Assembly: GCF_900116435.1 (NCBI RefSeq)
Contig: NZ_FPAZ01000004.1
Location: forward strand, 248,001 to 312,000
DNA length: 64,000 bases
Direction of reading: 5' to 3'
From: Pseudoalteromonas lipolytica
Lineage (GTDB): Bacteria > Pseudomonadota > Gammaproteobacteria > Enterobacterales > Alteromonadaceae
Shown: in pieces, positions 1-9,454 of the stretch
Numbering within the stretch: the stretch's first letter is position 1
Layout of the letters: the number at the start of each line of letters is the position of its first letter
Position numbers and translations under genes: made by a program
Notes under the pieces: generated by a model
What the model was told of the DNA's origin: nothing
The model's database searches: none
The model's input: only the letters and a program-made list of their open reading frames with translations

Positions 1-639
1 CAGCGTCATCCCGATGTATTGAAAAATGCTAAAAGTAGTCTGTTTTGCTGGGTAAACGAGTTGATTTGGCGCGAGTTCTATCGTCACCTGATTGCGATTT
101 ATCCAAATTTGAGTAAATACGCCAACTTTAACGATAAATACGATGCCCTAGCATGGCGCGACGACGAACATGACTTTAATGCGTGGTGTGAAGGTAAAAC
201 CGGCTATCCGCTTGTGGATGCAGCAATGCGACAATTATTGCAAACCGGCTGGATGCATAACCGGTTGCGAATGGTGGTTGCTAGTTTCTTAACTAAGCAC
301 CTCCTTATTGATTGGCGCAAAGGCGAGCGCTTTTTTATGAAACACTTGATTGATGGCGATCTGGCGTCAAACAATGGTGGATGGCAATGGGCTGCTAGCA
401 CAGGGTGTGATGCACAACCTTATTTTCGTATTTTTAATCCAATTACCCAAAGCGAGCGCTTTGATCCAGATGGTGAGTTTATCCGTAAATATCTACCAGA
501 GTTGGAAAAAATACCTGCGAAACACATTCACTTCCCACATGACTACTTAGCTAAACAGGGAAGTAAAAGCAGTTATTGGTCTCCAATAGTTGATCATAAA
601 GCGGCGCGAGAGCGTGCGTTGAACGCGTTTAAGGTGTGA
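1..639 (+). CDS. phrB: Deoxyribodipyrimidine photolyase, C-terminal part (5' end outside window)
   Basis: Light-driven repair of cyclobutane pyrimidine dimers in DNA, using FAD as catalytic cofactor. The reading frame is open from base 1, so the N-terminal antenna-binding domain lies outside the window; about 212 of the usual ~470 residues are visible. The visible part is the helical FAD-binding domain, with the family signatures NELIWREFYRHL, TGYPLVDAAMRQL, GWMHNRLRM and WQWAASTGCDAQPYFRIFNP. The TGA stop lies one base before the ATG of the next gene, so it heads or sits within the operon that continues through 6594. Linkage to cfa and DUF1365 genes is typical of photo-oxidative stress clusters controlled by an ECF sigma factor; that regulator would lie upstream of the window (inference). 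Confidence 0.96.
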   Translation, partial: QRHPDVLKNAKSSLFCWVNELIWREFYRHLIAIYPNLSKYANFNDKYDALAWRDDEHDFNAWCEGKTGYPLVDAAMRQLLQTGWMHNRLRMVVASFLTKHLLIDWRKGERFFMKHLIDGDLASNNGGWQWAASTGCDAQPYFRIFNPITQSERFDPDGEFIRKYLPELEKIPAKHIHFPHDYLAKQGSKSSYWSPIVDHKAARERALNAFKV

Positions 640-640
640 T

Positions 641-1069
641 ATGGACAAGGCGACCCTTGACAGATTTATTAATGTTTATCAAACACTCAATAAAGACAAT
701 TTGCATCTGCTTGATGAAATCTACCATCAAGATATCCAGTTTTCAGACCCCCTTCATGCAGTGGATGGTTTAGCCGCTTTACACGGCTATTTTAAAAATT
801 TGTACGCTAATGTTATTTCTTGTGAATTTAACATCACTGATGTCGAGCACACGACCAACAAAGCCTTTATTTATTGGACAATGTTTTACCGTCATCCAAA
901 ATTAAACAAAGGTAAAAAAATAGCGGTGGAAGGGCACAGTCGGCTCGTTTTTTCGAACGAAAAAATTATCCAACATCGCGATTATTTCGATGCGGGTGCC
1001 TTACTGTACAGACACATTCCGTTACTTGGTTCAGCAGTTCGTTTCATTGATAAAAGAGCGAGTGCATAA
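641..1069 (+). CDS. SnoaL-like / NTF2-fold protein
   Basis: A 142-residue protein of the SnoaL-like, NTF2-fold superfamily. Visible marks are the N-terminal helix DRFINVYQTLNKDNL, the DIQFSDPLHAVDGLAAL segment and the closing strand region with an HRDYFDAGALLYRHIP motif, which is common in the small proteins that accompany photolyase/SDR/amine oxidase clusters. Members are either cone-shaped cyclases/isomerases or ligand-binding proteins; the substrate here is unknown. The start is one base after the photolyase stop and the TAA stop overlaps the ATG of the SDR gene by one base, so translation is probably coupled. Confidence 0.85.
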   Translation: MDKATLDRFINVYQTLNKDNLHLLDEIYHQDIQFSDPLHAVDGLAALHGYFKNLYANVISCEFNITDVEHTTNKAFIYWTMFYRHPKLNKGKKIAVEGHSRLVFSNEKIIQHRDYFDAGALLYRHIPLLGSAVRFIDKRASA

Positions 1070-1779
1070 TGACAACACTAATTACAGGCGCGACATCTGG
1101 CATAGGTGAAGCGCTTGCGTATAAATACGCAGATGCTGGCGAGCAGGTTATAGCATGTGGTCGTAACACCGACAAGCTTGCTAAATTAAGTGCCCACAGC
1201 AACATTGAACGTTGTGAGTTTGATGCCACAAATTTGCAAGACATCCGTTCAAGCACCGTGGCCTACACACAATTTGATCGCGTTATATTAAACGCAGGAA
1301 ATTGTGAATATATTGATGATGCGCGTAATTTCGACAGTGCATTATTTACCCGCGTTGTAACAACAAACTTATTAAGCATGGGCTACTGCTTAGAGGCCTT
1401 GCTGCCAAAAATTAAGCCGGGTGGCCAGTTGGTCATTGTCAGTTCAAGCGTCACATATTTACCCTTGCCACGAAGCCAAGCCTATGGCGCCTCTAAGGCG
1501 GGAGTCAGTTATTTAGCAAACAGCCTTGCTGTTGATTTAAATGATGTAGACGTGACCTTGGTTCATCCCGGATTTGTGAAAACGCCTTTAACAGATAAAA
1601 ACGACTTTCCTATGCCCATGGCGGTTAGCGCAGAAAAAGCAGCTAGTTACATATACAAAGGGGTTGAAAAACGACGTAAGGAAGTGCATTTCCCTTATCG
1701 ATTTACCCTCATTTTAAAATTATTACGAATGCTTCCTACGCCATTATGGCTGAAGCTTGCAAAAGGATTATCACGTTGA
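1069..1779 (+). CDS. Short-chain dehydrogenase/reductase
   Basis: A classical SDR of 236 residues, expected to be a cytoplasmic NAD(P)-dependent oxidoreductase. The cofactor loop TGATSGIGE is at residues 6-14, the NAG motif at 75-77 and the catalytic Tyr-x-x-x-Lys (YGASK) at 139-143, with a serine cluster (VSSS) upstream. It lies between the SnoaL-like and amine-oxidase-like genes with overlapping ends, so it belongs to the phr-cfa operon. Its substrate is unknown; co-occurrence with cyclopropane synthase suggests lipid metabolism (inference). Confidence 0.92.
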   Translation: MTTLITGATSGIGEALAYKYADAGEQVIACGRNTDKLAKLSAHSNIERCEFDATNLQDIRSSTVAYTQFDRVILNAGNCEYIDDARNFDSALFTRVVTTNLLSMGYCLEALLPKIKPGGQLVIVSSSVTYLPLPRSQAYGASKAGVSYLANSLAVDLNDVDVTLVHPGFVKTPLTDKNDFPMPMAVSAEKAASYIYKGVEKRRKEVHFPYRFTLILKLLRMLPTPLWLKLAKGLSR

Positions 1780-3032
1780 AAAAAGTGGCCGTAATTGGGT
1801 CGGGTATAGCAGGTTTAAGCTGTGCGCACCTACTTCATAAACATTATGATGTAACAGTGTTTGAAAAAAATGACTATATAGGCGGTCACACTGCCACAAT
1901 TGATGTCAACGTTGACGGTGTTGATTATGCCGTTGATACAGGCTTTATTGTGTTTAATGATAGAACCTATCCATACTTTGAAAAATTGCTCGACCGATTG
2001 GGTGTGCAACGACAAAAAACGCAAATGAGTTTTAGTGTGCATAACGAACAAACGGGCTTTGAATACAATGGCCACACTTTTTTTAGTTTATTTGCACAAA
2101 AGCGAAATATCTTTCGTCCTAAGTTTTGGAAACTACTCAAAGACATCGTGCGTTTTAATGATGTGTGTAAGGCGTTACATGCAGAGCAAAATTATCAACC
2201 TAACCAAACGCTAGGCGAGTTTTTAGATGAGCATGATTTTAACGAATTTTTTCGTTACCACTACATCCTGCCTATGGGAGCTGCAATTTGGTCGACCAGT
2301 ATTAAAGAAATGACCAAAGTGGGAACAGAGTTCTTCGTTAAGTTCTTTTATAACCATGGCCTTTTAGATATTACCAACCGCCCTCAGTGGTATGTTATTC
2401 CGGGAGGGTCTCGTGAATACATCAAGCCAATGATTAAAGGTTTTGCAGACAAAATTCGTCTTAACAGTAATATTAGTTCTGTATCGCGTGGTGAAGAGTG
2501 TGCCCATGTTCATTTTGATGACGGTTACAGCGAAACGTTTGATAAAGTTGTTTTTGCGTGTCACTCAGACCAAGCTTTAAAGCTCTTGTTAGACCCAACT
2601 GAGGATGAAAAAGCGGTACTTTCTGCGATTCCATACACAGCGAATTCAGTGGTATTGCATACCGATACCTCTTTGCTTCCTAAACGTAAGGCTGCCTGGG
2701 CAAGTTGGAATTATTTGCTTAATAACAACACAGACAAAGCTGCTGTGGTTACTTACCAAATGAATATTTTGCAAGGAATTGAAAGTAAACCACAATTCTG
2801 TGTGACCTTGAACCACTTAGAGGGAATTAACAAAAACAAAATCTTACGCGAATTTATCTATCACCATCCTGTCTTTAACAAAGAATCTATTGCTGCCCAG
2901 CAGAAAAAAGCGCTGATAGATGGCCATAAAAACAGCTATTTCTGCGGTGCCTATTGGTACAATGGTTTTCATGAAGATGGTGTAAGAAGTGCCGTGAATG
3001 TTGCTAAACAACTCGGAGTTGAGTTTGAATAG
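1776..3032 (+). CDS. FAD-dependent amine oxidase-family protein
   Basis: A flavoprotein of about 418 residues of the NAD(P)/FAD-dependent amine oxidase family that accompanies DUF1365 and cfa genes. The N-terminus carries the dinucleotide-binding VIGSGIAGLSCA motif followed by an acidic strand end (VFEKNDYIGGHT); the C-terminal FCGAYWYNGFHEDGV motif is also diagnostic of the family. I chose TTG at 1776 because AAAAGGA lies 8 bases upstream and the SDR stop overlaps it (TTGA); an ATG at 1746 is also in frame but would give a longer overlap and an unnatural N-terminus. Substrate unknown, probably fatty-acyl or lipid related (inference). Confidence 0.88.
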   Translation: MKKVAVIGSGIAGLSCAHLLHKHYDVTVFEKNDYIGGHTATIDVNVDGVDYAVDTGFIVFNDRTYPYFEKLLDRLGVQRQKTQMSFSVHNEQTGFEYNGHTFFSLFAQKRNIFRPKFWKLLKDIVRFNDVCKALHAEQNYQPNQTLGEFLDEHDFNEFFRYHYILPMGAAIWSTSIKEMTKVGTEFFVKFFYNHGLLDITNRPQWYVIPGGSREYIKPMIKGFADKIRLNSNISSVSRGEECAHVHFDDGYSETFDKVVFACHSDQALKLLLDPTEDEKAVLSAIPYTANSVVLHTDTSLLPKRKAAWASWNYLLNNNTDKAAVVTYQMNILQGIESKPQFCVTLNHLEGINKNKILREFIYHHPVFNKESIAAQQKKALIDGHKNSYFCGAYWYNGFHEDGVRSAVNVAKQLGVEFE

Positions 3033-3765
3033 TGCTATTTACATTGGTGATGTTCGACATCGGCGTTTTGCAGTAAAAGAGCATCACTTTAAATACCCGC
3101 TCTACATGATGTGGGTCGATTTAGCCAAGCCAGAGGAGCTGAATAATATTCATCCTTGGCTTGGTTGTAATGGCTTTAAACTATTAAAGTTTAAACAAAG
3201 CGATTATTTTAACTATCAAACCAACATGCAGTTATCATTGCAGCAACGCGCACTGGATAAGCTTGCGGAACTGGGGGTTAACACAACGTTTAGCCATGTT
3301 TATATGCTGGGGCAAATGCGCTGTTTTGGCATTTACTTCAGCCCCGTAAATTTTTTCTTTTATCAAACCTCCGATGGCAATTTCACACACATGCTTGCAG
3401 AAGTGAGTAACACGCCGTGGAATGAACGTCATTATTATGTCGTACCTTTAGAAAAAAAAGTGAACTTTAAAAAGGTTTTCTCCGTATCACCTTTCATGAA
3501 CTTAGATATGAACTATCATTGGAATGTCAGACTTAATTCTGATAACGCTATGATTCATATTGAAAATAAAAAAGACGACACTCTTTTGTTTGATGCAACA
3601 CTTCGTTTGCAAAGGCAAGCCCTGACTAAAGAGCAGGTTAGTGCCGTGCTGAAACAGTTTCCAGCGATGACGTTGAGTATTTTTAAAGGTATTTACATTC
3701 ATGCGCTGAAACTATTTTGCAAACGTGTGCCCTTTATTGGTCACTCAGGCAAGCAAGAGAATTAA
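3025..3765 (+). CDS. DUF1365 family protein
   Basis: A 246-residue DUF1365 protein. The family start, AIYIGDVRHRRFAVKEHHFKYPLYMMWVDL, is recognisable, as is the central SPVNFFFYQTSDG stretch. DUF1365 genes almost always sit between an amine-oxidase-like gene and cyclopropane-fatty-acyl-phospholipid synthase, as here; the biochemical role is unproven. The likely start is TTG at 3025, overlapping the preceding gene by 8 bases and preceded by CGGAG; an ATG at 2998 is possible but leaves a longer overlap. Confidence 0.87.
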   Translation: MNSAIYIGDVRHRRFAVKEHHFKYPLYMMWVDLAKPEELNNIHPWLGCNGFKLLKFKQSDYFNYQTNMQLSLQQRALDKLAELGVNTTFSHVYMLGQMRCFGIYFSPVNFFFYQTSDGNFTHMLAEVSNTPWNERHYYVVPLEKKVNFKKVFSVSPFMNLDMNYHWNVRLNSDNAMIHIENKKDDTLLFDATLRLQRQALTKEQVSAVLKQFPAMTLSIFKGIYIHALKLFCKRVPFIGHSGKQEN

Positions 3766-3779
3766 AATTAGGTGATGTG

Positions 3780-5042
3780 ATGGAAAAAGTATCAAATTTA
3801 ACGCAATCCTCTACAACAGGTTGGTTGTCAAAAATTTATAAGAAACTGGTGACAGGTGCGTTCAGCAGTATCGACATAGGCTGCATCACATTAATTGATG
3901 GCAACGAGCGCGAACAGTTTGGTAATCCACACAGTTCGCTCAGTGTTACGGTGACAGTAAATGACGCCGCAATGTACAAAATGTTTGCCATGTCGGGCAG
4001 TGTGGGGGCTGGTGAAGCGTATATTTTAGGGTATTGGGATTGTGATAACTTAACGCAACTCATCGAAATATTTGCCCTCAACCAAGACAAACTAGACGCT
4101 TTTGAAAAAAAATTCGCTTTTTTAAGTGGTATTGCTCACCGAGTCAACCACTTAAAAAATAAAAACTCTGCATCGGGTTCTAAAAAGAACATCGCAGCGC
4201 ATTATGATTTAGGCAATGATTTATACAGCGCATTTTTAAGTGACGAAATGCTTTATTCATGCGCTGTGTATCCATCGAAAGCAGCGACGCTAGAACAAGC
4301 ACAAACACACAAACTCGCTCTTATATGTGAGCAAGTCGACTTGCAACCTGGCGATAAGGTCATTGAGATTGGAACCGGGTGGGGGGCATTTGCTATCTAT
4401 GCTGCAACGTATTTTGATTGCCATGTCACAACCACCACTATTTCTGATGAGCAGCATGATTATGTTGCAGAAAAAATAAAAGAATTAAATTTAGAGCACA
4501 AAATAACGTTGCTTAAACACGATTATCGACTCCTTGAGGGCCGCTACGATAAGCTTGTCTCTATTGAGATGATTGAAGCTGTGGGTCACGAGTATTTGCC
4601 TGGCTTTTTTGCTAAGTGTCAGTCACTGTTAAAAGCTAATGGGGCAATGCTTATACAAGCGATCACAATTGCGGATCAACGCTATAGCCATTACTTAAAG
4701 AACTCAGATTTTATACAGCAGTATATTTTCCCCGGCGGTTGTTTGCCATGCTTAGATGAAATGAACAAGCAAATTAAACAGCAAACTGACATGGTTGTTC
4801 ACAGTGTTAAAGACATTGGGGTGCATTACGCCAGAACGTTGGCTGACTGGCGTGAACGCTTTGTGGCAAGCTGGCCTGAAATCGATAAAGTAAAATTCGA
4901 TCAACGCTTCTATCGCTTGTGGCTATTTTATTTGGCTTATTGCGAAGGCGCGTTCAGAACGCGTTCGATTAGCACAGTTCATTTGGTTGCTCGTCGACCT
5001 CGTTTTGTTCACTCAGGCGATGACATTGCGCTCAATTATTAA
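3780..5042 (+). CDS. cfa: Cyclopropane-fatty-acyl-phospholipid synthase
   Basis: A class I methyltransferase of 420 residues that adds a methylene bridge from S-adenosylmethionine to unsaturated phospholipid acyl chains at the inner membrane. The SAM-binding motif EIGTGWGAFAIYAA is near residue 195, and family motifs AHYDLGNDLY and EMIEAVGHEYL are present. ATG at 3780 follows an AGGTGA ribosome-binding site; an in-frame upstream TTG at 3717 would lie inside the DUF1365 gene. Cyclopropanation protects membranes against singlet oxygen and acid, which fits clustering with photolyase. The 3' end overlaps the next gene by about 20 bases. Confidence 0.95.
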   Translation: MEKVSNLTQSSTTGWLSKIYKKLVTGAFSSIDIGCITLIDGNEREQFGNPHSSLSVTVTVNDAAMYKMFAMSGSVGAGEAYILGYWDCDNLTQLIEIFALNQDKLDAFEKKFAFLSGIAHRVNHLKNKNSASGSKKNIAAHYDLGNDLYSAFLSDEMLYSCAVYPSKAATLEQAQTHKLALICEQVDLQPGDKVIEIGTGWGAFAIYAATYFDCHVTTTTISDEQHDYVAEKIKELNLEHKITLLKHDYRLLEGRYDKLVSIEMIEAVGHEYLPGFFAKCQSLLKANGAMLIQAITIADQRYSHYLKNSDFIQQYIFPGGCLPCLDEMNKQIKQQTDMVVHSVKDIGVHYARTLADWRERFVASWPEIDKVKFDQRFYRLWLFYLAYCEGAFRTRSISTVHLVARRPRFVHSGDDIALNY

Positions 5043-5514
5043 TTTCGTGTTGTTTCAGGGAGTGTGGTTTATGGCCTTACTCCTTGAGCAACAAGCCGTT
5101 ATTCCAGCTTTAGGCGTTGTTGGATTGATGATCTATCTTTCCGAGCAACGCAAGCAAGACCTTTTGCTTCTAGTGTGTGGCCTGCCCCTTGCGTTAGGCT
5201 TTGAATGGCTTGCGACATCCTTAAATTTACTGAGTTTTAAAGTCTACCCCTTTCCATTTTGGCTGGTACTCCTTTGGGGAGCATTGCTTTTAACCATCAA
5301 TACTTCAATGCAGTTTCTGCAAAAGCTTCCATGGTATTTAGGGTGGCTTGTATGCGCTCTTTTTGCACCGGGTAGCTATTATGCAGGGGCGCGTTTTGGT
5401 GTTTTAAACATCGATATATCGCTTTGGATGTTCTGGTTGTGTTATGGCATTAGTTGGGCCTCGATGTTCATGGCAATTATTGTCATAAACAAACGCTATT
5501 TAACCTCAAAATGA
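5020..5514 (+). CDS. DUF2878 family integral membrane protein
   Basis: A 164-residue, very hydrophobic protein with about five predicted membrane segments, matching the DUF2878 family that follows cfa in marine gammaproteobacteria. The N-terminal INFVLFQGVWFMALL segment and the YPFPFWLVLLWGALLLTINTS segment are typical. The start at 5020 (ATG) overlaps the 3' end of cfa by 23 bases, implying translational coupling; an in-frame TTG lies upstream at 4987. Function unknown; operon context suggests a membrane-lipid role. Confidence 0.82.
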   Translation: MTLRSIINFVLFQGVWFMALLLEQQAVIPALGVVGLMIYLSEQRKQDLLLLVCGLPLALGFEWLATSLNLLSFKVYPFPFWLVLLWGALLLTINTSMQFLQKLPWYLGWLVCALFAPGSYYAGARFGVLNIDISLWMFWLCYGISWASMFMAIIVINKRYLTSK

Positions 5515-5570
5515 TCACTTAGCCCCTGTGATGCGTAGTGTCTAAAAGATATGTTTTAAGGTATAGAACA

Positions 5571-6068
5571 ATGAAATACAGACTCGCATTACTCCTATTT
5601 TCCTCACTGGTATTAATGACAAACGCTAACGCTACGGGTTTTAAAACCGTAGGCCAAGCAAAAATGGAATACTTGTTTTGGGATGTGTATGACGCAAAAC
5701 TAGAAACGCCCACAGGACACTATGTTTTTGGCCAGCACCCAACCAAACTCACCTTAACGTATCTGCGCGATTTTTCGGCAAAAGATATTGTTAAAGCCAC
5801 TAATGAGCAATGGCAGCATTTGGGCTTTGATGAAATGGTTGGTGCCTTTGATACTCAATTACTTGATTTATGGCCAGATATAAAAGAAAACGATTCCTTG
5901 TCATTTGAAACAAACCAACAGGGAATTGGAACTTTTTACTTCAACAACGAAAAACTTGGTGCTATTGAAGATGAAAGGTTTGCCGATAATTTTTTAGCAA
6001 TTTGGCTTAGTGCCGACACAACAGAGCCTTCACTTAGAAAACAGCTTATAGGAGGGAAACATGATTAA
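5571..6068 (+). CDS. Chalcone-isomerase-like exported protein
   Basis: A 165-residue protein with a signal peptide (MKYRLALLLFSSLVLMTNANA, cleavage near ANA-TG) and a chalcone isomerase-like fold, seen as FKTVGQAKMEYLFWDVYDAKL, LTYLRDF and a YFNNEKLGAIEDERFADNFLAIWLS end. Bacterial members are periplasmic and of unknown enzymatic role. ATG at 5571 is preceded by AAGG and starts the signal peptide; upstream codons back to 5538 do not resemble a natural N-terminus. It overlaps the lipoprotein gene downstream by 8 bases. Confidence 0.85.
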   Translation: MKYRLALLLFSSLVLMTNANATGFKTVGQAKMEYLFWDVYDAKLETPTGHYVFGQHPTKLTLTYLRDFSAKDIVKATNEQWQHLGFDEMVGAFDTQLLDLWPDIKENDSLSFETNQQGIGTFYFNNEKLGAIEDERFADNFLAIWLSADTTEPSLRKQLIGGKHD

Positions 6069-6594
6069 GCTCAAAGCAATGTTCATTTCAGCTATGGTAT
6101 TTTTAGTCGCGAGTTGTTCAGCCCCTGATGTTGATTATTATAAAGGGACAGAGCCAGAATTTAACTTTAAACGTTTCTTCAGTGGTGAACTTAAAGCGTA
6201 CGGCGTTGTTCAAGACCACAAGGGCGAGTTAACGCGTAAGTTAGTTGTTGATATGCAAGCAAGCTGGCAAGGCAACCAAGGGGTGATTGATGAGCAGTTT
6301 GTTTATGACGATGGGGAAACGCAAACTCGCACTTGGTATATCACTCTAAATGATGACGGGAGTATTTCAGGTACCGCTTCAGATGTAGTGGGTGAAGCGA
6401 AAGGGGATAGTAACGGCAGTGTGTTTCATTGGACTTACTCGGTAGAACTTCCTTATAACGATAGTACTTTAGTTGTAAACTTCGATGATTGGATGTACTT
6501 GGTAACACAATCGCGCTTGATTAACCGTACCGCTATTGATAAGTTTGGTGTCGAGGTTGGGGAAGTAACCTTGGTTATCGAGAAAATCGAATGA
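6061..6594 (+). CDS. DUF3833 family lipoprotein
   Basis: A 177-residue predicted lipoprotein: the signal sequence ends in the lipobox VASC, so the mature protein would begin at Cys19. The body (FFSGELKAYGVVQDHKGELTRKL, GETQTRTWYI, DWMYLV, LINRTAIDKFGVEVGEVTLVIEK) matches DUF3833, proposed to have a lipocalin-like barrel. A strong GGAGGG ribosome-binding site sits inside the end of the upstream gene. This is the last gene of the photolyase-cfa operon. Confidence 0.87.
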   Translation: MIKLKAMFISAMVFLVASCSAPDVDYYKGTEPEFNFKRFFSGELKAYGVVQDHKGELTRKLVVDMQASWQGNQGVIDEQFVYDDGETQTRTWYITLNDDGSISGTASDVVGEAKGDSNGSVFHWTYSVELPYNDSTLVVNFDDWMYLVTQSRLINRTAIDKFGVEVGEVTLVIEKIE

Positions 6595-6799
6595 TCGTTT
6601 AGCTGTCATAAAACCTTTTGGAAGATGGTTAAATTCAGTCTTTATTAATCCTGATGTCACTAAGTTAGTGATAGACAGTTAAAATGTAGCCATTTTTGAA
6701 TAATTTACGTAAAAATAGCAATTTGCTGTTGCTAACTTTTCAAAAATGCATAAAGATAGGTTTTGCGAAGGCAAAATAATAACGAATAGGAATCTAACA

Positions 6800-7075
6800 A
6801 TGAATAAAGCTCAATTAGTTGAAAAAATCGCTACTGATGCAGAAATCTCAAAAGCGGCAGCAACGCGTGCACTAGATGCATTCACTGGCGCAGTTACTAA
6901 CTCTCTTAAAGAAGGTAACTCAGTAGCATTAGTTGGTTTCGGCACATTCTCGGTAAAAGAGCGTGCAGCGCGTACTGGCCGTAACCCACAAACTGGTGCA
7001 GAAATCCAAATCGCAGCAGCAACTATCCCAAGCTTTAAAGCGGGTAAAGGTCTTAAAGACCAAGTTAATCCTTAA
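6800..7075 (+). CDS. hupB: DNA-binding protein HU-beta
   Basis: Histone-like nucleoid protein of 91 residues that bends DNA without sequence specificity. The start ([11 protein letters not shown]) and the DNA-wrapping arm region ([20 protein letters not shown]) are close to Escherichia coli HupB. The true ATG is at 6800, after AGGA; the frame stays open upstream to 6746 but that part is not HU. It stands alone between the cfa operon and ilvH, with its own terminator just downstream. Confidence 0.95.
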   Translation: MNKAQLVEKIATDAEISKAAATRALDAFTGAVTNSLKEGNSVALVGFGTFSVKERAARTGRNPQTGAEIQIAAATIPSFKAGKGLKDQVNP

Positions 7076-7097
7076 TAAGAATAAGTACTTATTAATT

Positions 7098-7124
7098 AAA
7101 AAAAGGGCTAATAGCCCTTTTTTT
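7098..7124 (+). terminator. Rho-independent terminator after hupB
   Basis: The stem AAAGGGCT / AGCCCTTT with an AAT loop is followed by a run of T, 23 bases after the hupB stop. A-richness on the other side means it may also stop ilvIH transcription arriving from the minus strand. Confidence 0.85.
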
Positions 7125-7149
7125 GTGTCTGTAATAAAGCTGTAAAGGC

Positions 7150-7647
7150 TTATGCCTTTAACGCCTTATCACCTCGACCAATGCCGACCGCACCCGAACG
7201 CACGACTTCAATTAAGTCTGTTTCATGGCGAAGCGTGTCCAAGAACGATTCTATTTTCTCGGTACTTGCGACAAGCTGTAATGTATAGCTGTGGCGGCCC
7301 ATATCGAGTATGGCACCTTGAAATACATCGACAACGCGCGTGACTGCGGCACGGGTGTTTTCATCTTGAGCAAAGACTTTAACTAACAATAACTCACGCT
7401 CGATGTGTGCCATTTCTGTTAAATCAATGATTTTAAGTACATCCACAAGTTTATTTACTTGCTTTGTGATTTGCTCAACAATGCGGTCATCACCCATTGT
7501 GGTGATAGTGATACGTGAAAGTGAGTGGTCATCAGTGGTGCCCACTGTCAGGCTATCAATGTTGTAAGCGCGCTGTGAAAATAAGCCAACAATGCGAGAC
7601 AGTGAACCCGGTTCGTTTTCTAATAAAATCGATAAAATACGGCGCAT
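7150..7647 (-). CDS. ilvH: Acetolactate synthase small (regulatory) subunit
   Basis: Regulatory ACT-domain subunit (165 residues) of acetolactate synthase, which conveys valine feedback inhibition in branched-chain amino acid synthesis. The N-terminal ACT domain begins [33 protein letters not shown], the canonical start of IlvH/IlvN. The initiating ATG overlaps the last base of the catalytic-subunit gene, giving a two-gene operon. Expression is probably controlled by the attenuator upstream of ilvI. Confidence 0.95.
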   Translation of the reverse strand: MRRILSILLENEPGSLSRIVGLFSQRAYNIDSLTVGTTDDHSLSRITITTMGDDRIVEQITKQVNKLVDVLKIIDLTEMAHIERELLLVKVFAQDENTRAAVTRVVDVFQGAILDMGRHSYTLQLVASTEKIESFLDTLRHETDLIEVVRSGAVGIGRGDKALKA

Positions 7648-9371
7648 TATGCTTTTACTCCTTTACGTAACCACATGTCATCCACAGCCCCTAGCTTTAT
7701 TTGCATTGGGTAAACATGCTCTTTTTCATCAACACAAATATCTAAGAATACTAATCGGTCGTTAATCGACATCGCTTTGTCAATGGCTGGTTGTAGTTCA
7801 TCAATATGATCTACGCGAATACCGACATGGCCATAGCTTTCAACCAGTTTTACAAAATCAGGTAATGATTCCATGTACGATGATGAGTGACGCCCTGAAT
7901 ACATCATGTCTTGCCATTGGCGAACCATGCCTAGTGAACGGTTATTAAGTGACACGACTTTCACAGCAAGGTTATATTGCAAGCAAGTCGAAAGCTCTTG
8001 AATATTCATTTGAATCGAGCCATCACCGGTAACACAAATTGATTCTTTGTCTGGGAAAGCCAGTTTTACACCCATAGCCGCAGGCAAGCCAAAGCCCATC
8101 GTGCCAAGGCCTCCAGAGTTAATCCATTGGCGCGGGTGTTTAAACGGGTAGTACTGAGCTGCAAACATTTGATGTTGGCCTACGTCAGAGCTGACATACG
8201 CATCGCCATTGGTTGCTTTGTAAATTGCTTCTATAACCGCTTGCGGTTTAATTTTATCGCCATCGGTGCTGTAGCTCAGACACTTTTGCTCTCGCCAGCT
8301 AATAATTTGTCGCCACCAATCTTCTTGTGCAGAACGGTCAATTGCAATGGAGCTTTTATCAATTGCGCTTTGTAATTGTTCAAGTACCGTTTGTAAGCAA
8401 CCAACGACAGGAATATGTGCTTTTATGGTTTTTGAAATCGATGTAGGGTCAACATCAACATGAACAATAGTGGCGTTCGGGCAGAATTTTTTTACATTAT
8501 TGGTTACCCGATCATCAAATCGTGCCCCTAACGCTAAAATAACGTCGGCATGGGCCATCGCTTTATTTGCCTCTAGACTGCCGTGCATACCCAACATACC
8601 GATAAAGTTAGGGTGTGTGCCGCTAATACCACCTAGTCCCATTAATGTATTTGTAATGGGGGCATTAAGTGACTCTACAAGATGGGTTAATTGCTCTGAT
8701 GTATTGGAGAGAATAATGCCGCCACCAGAATAAATAACAAGCTTTTTCGCTTCTAGAATGGCAGTGACAGCTTTACGAATTTGCTTTGAATGACCCTTGG
8801 TATTTGGGTTGTATGTGCGAAGCTCTGTTGTTTTTGGAAAATCAAATGGAAATTTAATGGCTGGGTTTAGCATGTCTTTTGGCAATTCAACCACAACAGG
8901 ACCAGGACGCCCTGTGCTGGCTATGTAGAATGCTTTGGCAAGAATGGCCGGGATTTCCTGTGCGCTTCGACAGTTAAAGCTATGCTTTACAATCGGACGA
9001 GAGCAGCCAACGATATCGGTCTCTTGAAAGGCGTCATCGCCAATCAGTCCTGTGGGTACTTGACCAGACAACACAACCATAGGAATGGAGTCCATATAAG
9101 CGGTAGCAATACCGGTAATGCAGTTTGTTGCTCCAGGACCCGAAGTTGCAAGCACCACACCGACATCGCCCGTTGCTCGGGCATAACCATCGGCCATATG
9201 CGTGGCTGCTTGTTCATGACGTACTAAGATATGTTCGATATCATCTTGTTGAAAAAGTGCGTCGTATAAATCCAGCACTGACCCGCCTGGGTAGCCAAAG
9301 ATATATTTAACCTTTAATTCTTTAAGTGCCCGAACAACAAGTTCGGATCCATTATATTCTGCTGTACTCAT
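7647..9371 (-). CDS. ilvI: Acetolactate synthase large (catalytic) subunit
   Basis: Thiamine-diphosphate enzyme of about 574 residues that joins two pyruvates (or pyruvate and 2-oxobutyrate) in valine, leucine and isoleucine synthesis. [15 protein letters not shown] with the downstream [18 protein letters not shown] supplies the catalytic Glu region; the thiamine-diphosphate motif [15 protein letters not shown] is at about residue 440. Two in-frame ATGs exist: 9377 lies directly against the AGAGGA site, whereas 9371 has normal spacing, so I use 9371. The gene follows a leader-peptide attenuator. IlvI and IlvB are close homologues, so the symbol is assigned mainly from pairing with ilvH. Confidence 0.94.
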   Translation of the reverse strand: MSTAEYNGSELVVRALKELKVKYIFGYPGGSVLDLYDALFQQDDIEHILVRHEQAATHMADGYARATGDVGVVLATSGPGATNCITGIATAYMDSIPMVVLSGQVPTGLIGDDAFQETDIVGCSRPIVKHSFNCRSAQEIPAILAKAFYIASTGRPGPVVVELPKDMLNPAIKFPFDFPKTTELRTYNPNTKGHSKQIRKAVTAILEAKKLVIYSGGGIILSNTSEQLTHLVESLNAPITNTLMGLGGISGTHPNFIGMLGMHGSLEANKAMAHADVILALGARFDDRVTNNVKKFCPNATIVHVDVDPTSISKTIKAHIPVVGCLQTVLEQLQSAIDKSSIAIDRSAQEDWWRQIISWREQKCLSYSTDGDKIKPQAVIEAIYKATNGDAYVSSDVGQHQMFAAQYYPFKHPRQWINSGGLGTMGFGLPAAMGVKLAFPDKESICVTGDGSIQMNIQELSTCLQYNLAVKVVSLNNRSLGMVRQWQDMMYSGRHSSSYMESLPDFVKLVESYGHVGIRVDHIDELQPAIDKAMSINDRLVFLDICVDEKEHVYPMQIKLGAVDDMWLRKGVKA

Positions 9372-9403
9372 CCTCATTCCTCTGTGTGCTAGCTACAAGA
9401 GCA

Positions 9404-9435
9404 TAAAAAAACCCCCGCAAATGGCGGGGGTTTTT
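9404..9435 (-). terminator. Attenuator terminator in the ilvIH leader
   Basis: On the minus strand the stem CCCCCGCC / GCGGGGG is followed by a run of seven T and lies between the leader peptide and ilvI. This is the expected position of the transcription terminator of an amino-acid attenuator. A GCGGGG segment at the end of the leader ORF (plus-strand 9464-9469) can pair with CCCCGC of the 5' arm, giving a possible antiterminator. Confidence 0.85.
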
Positions 9436-9454
9436 AAAAGCGTGCTTTCATCTT

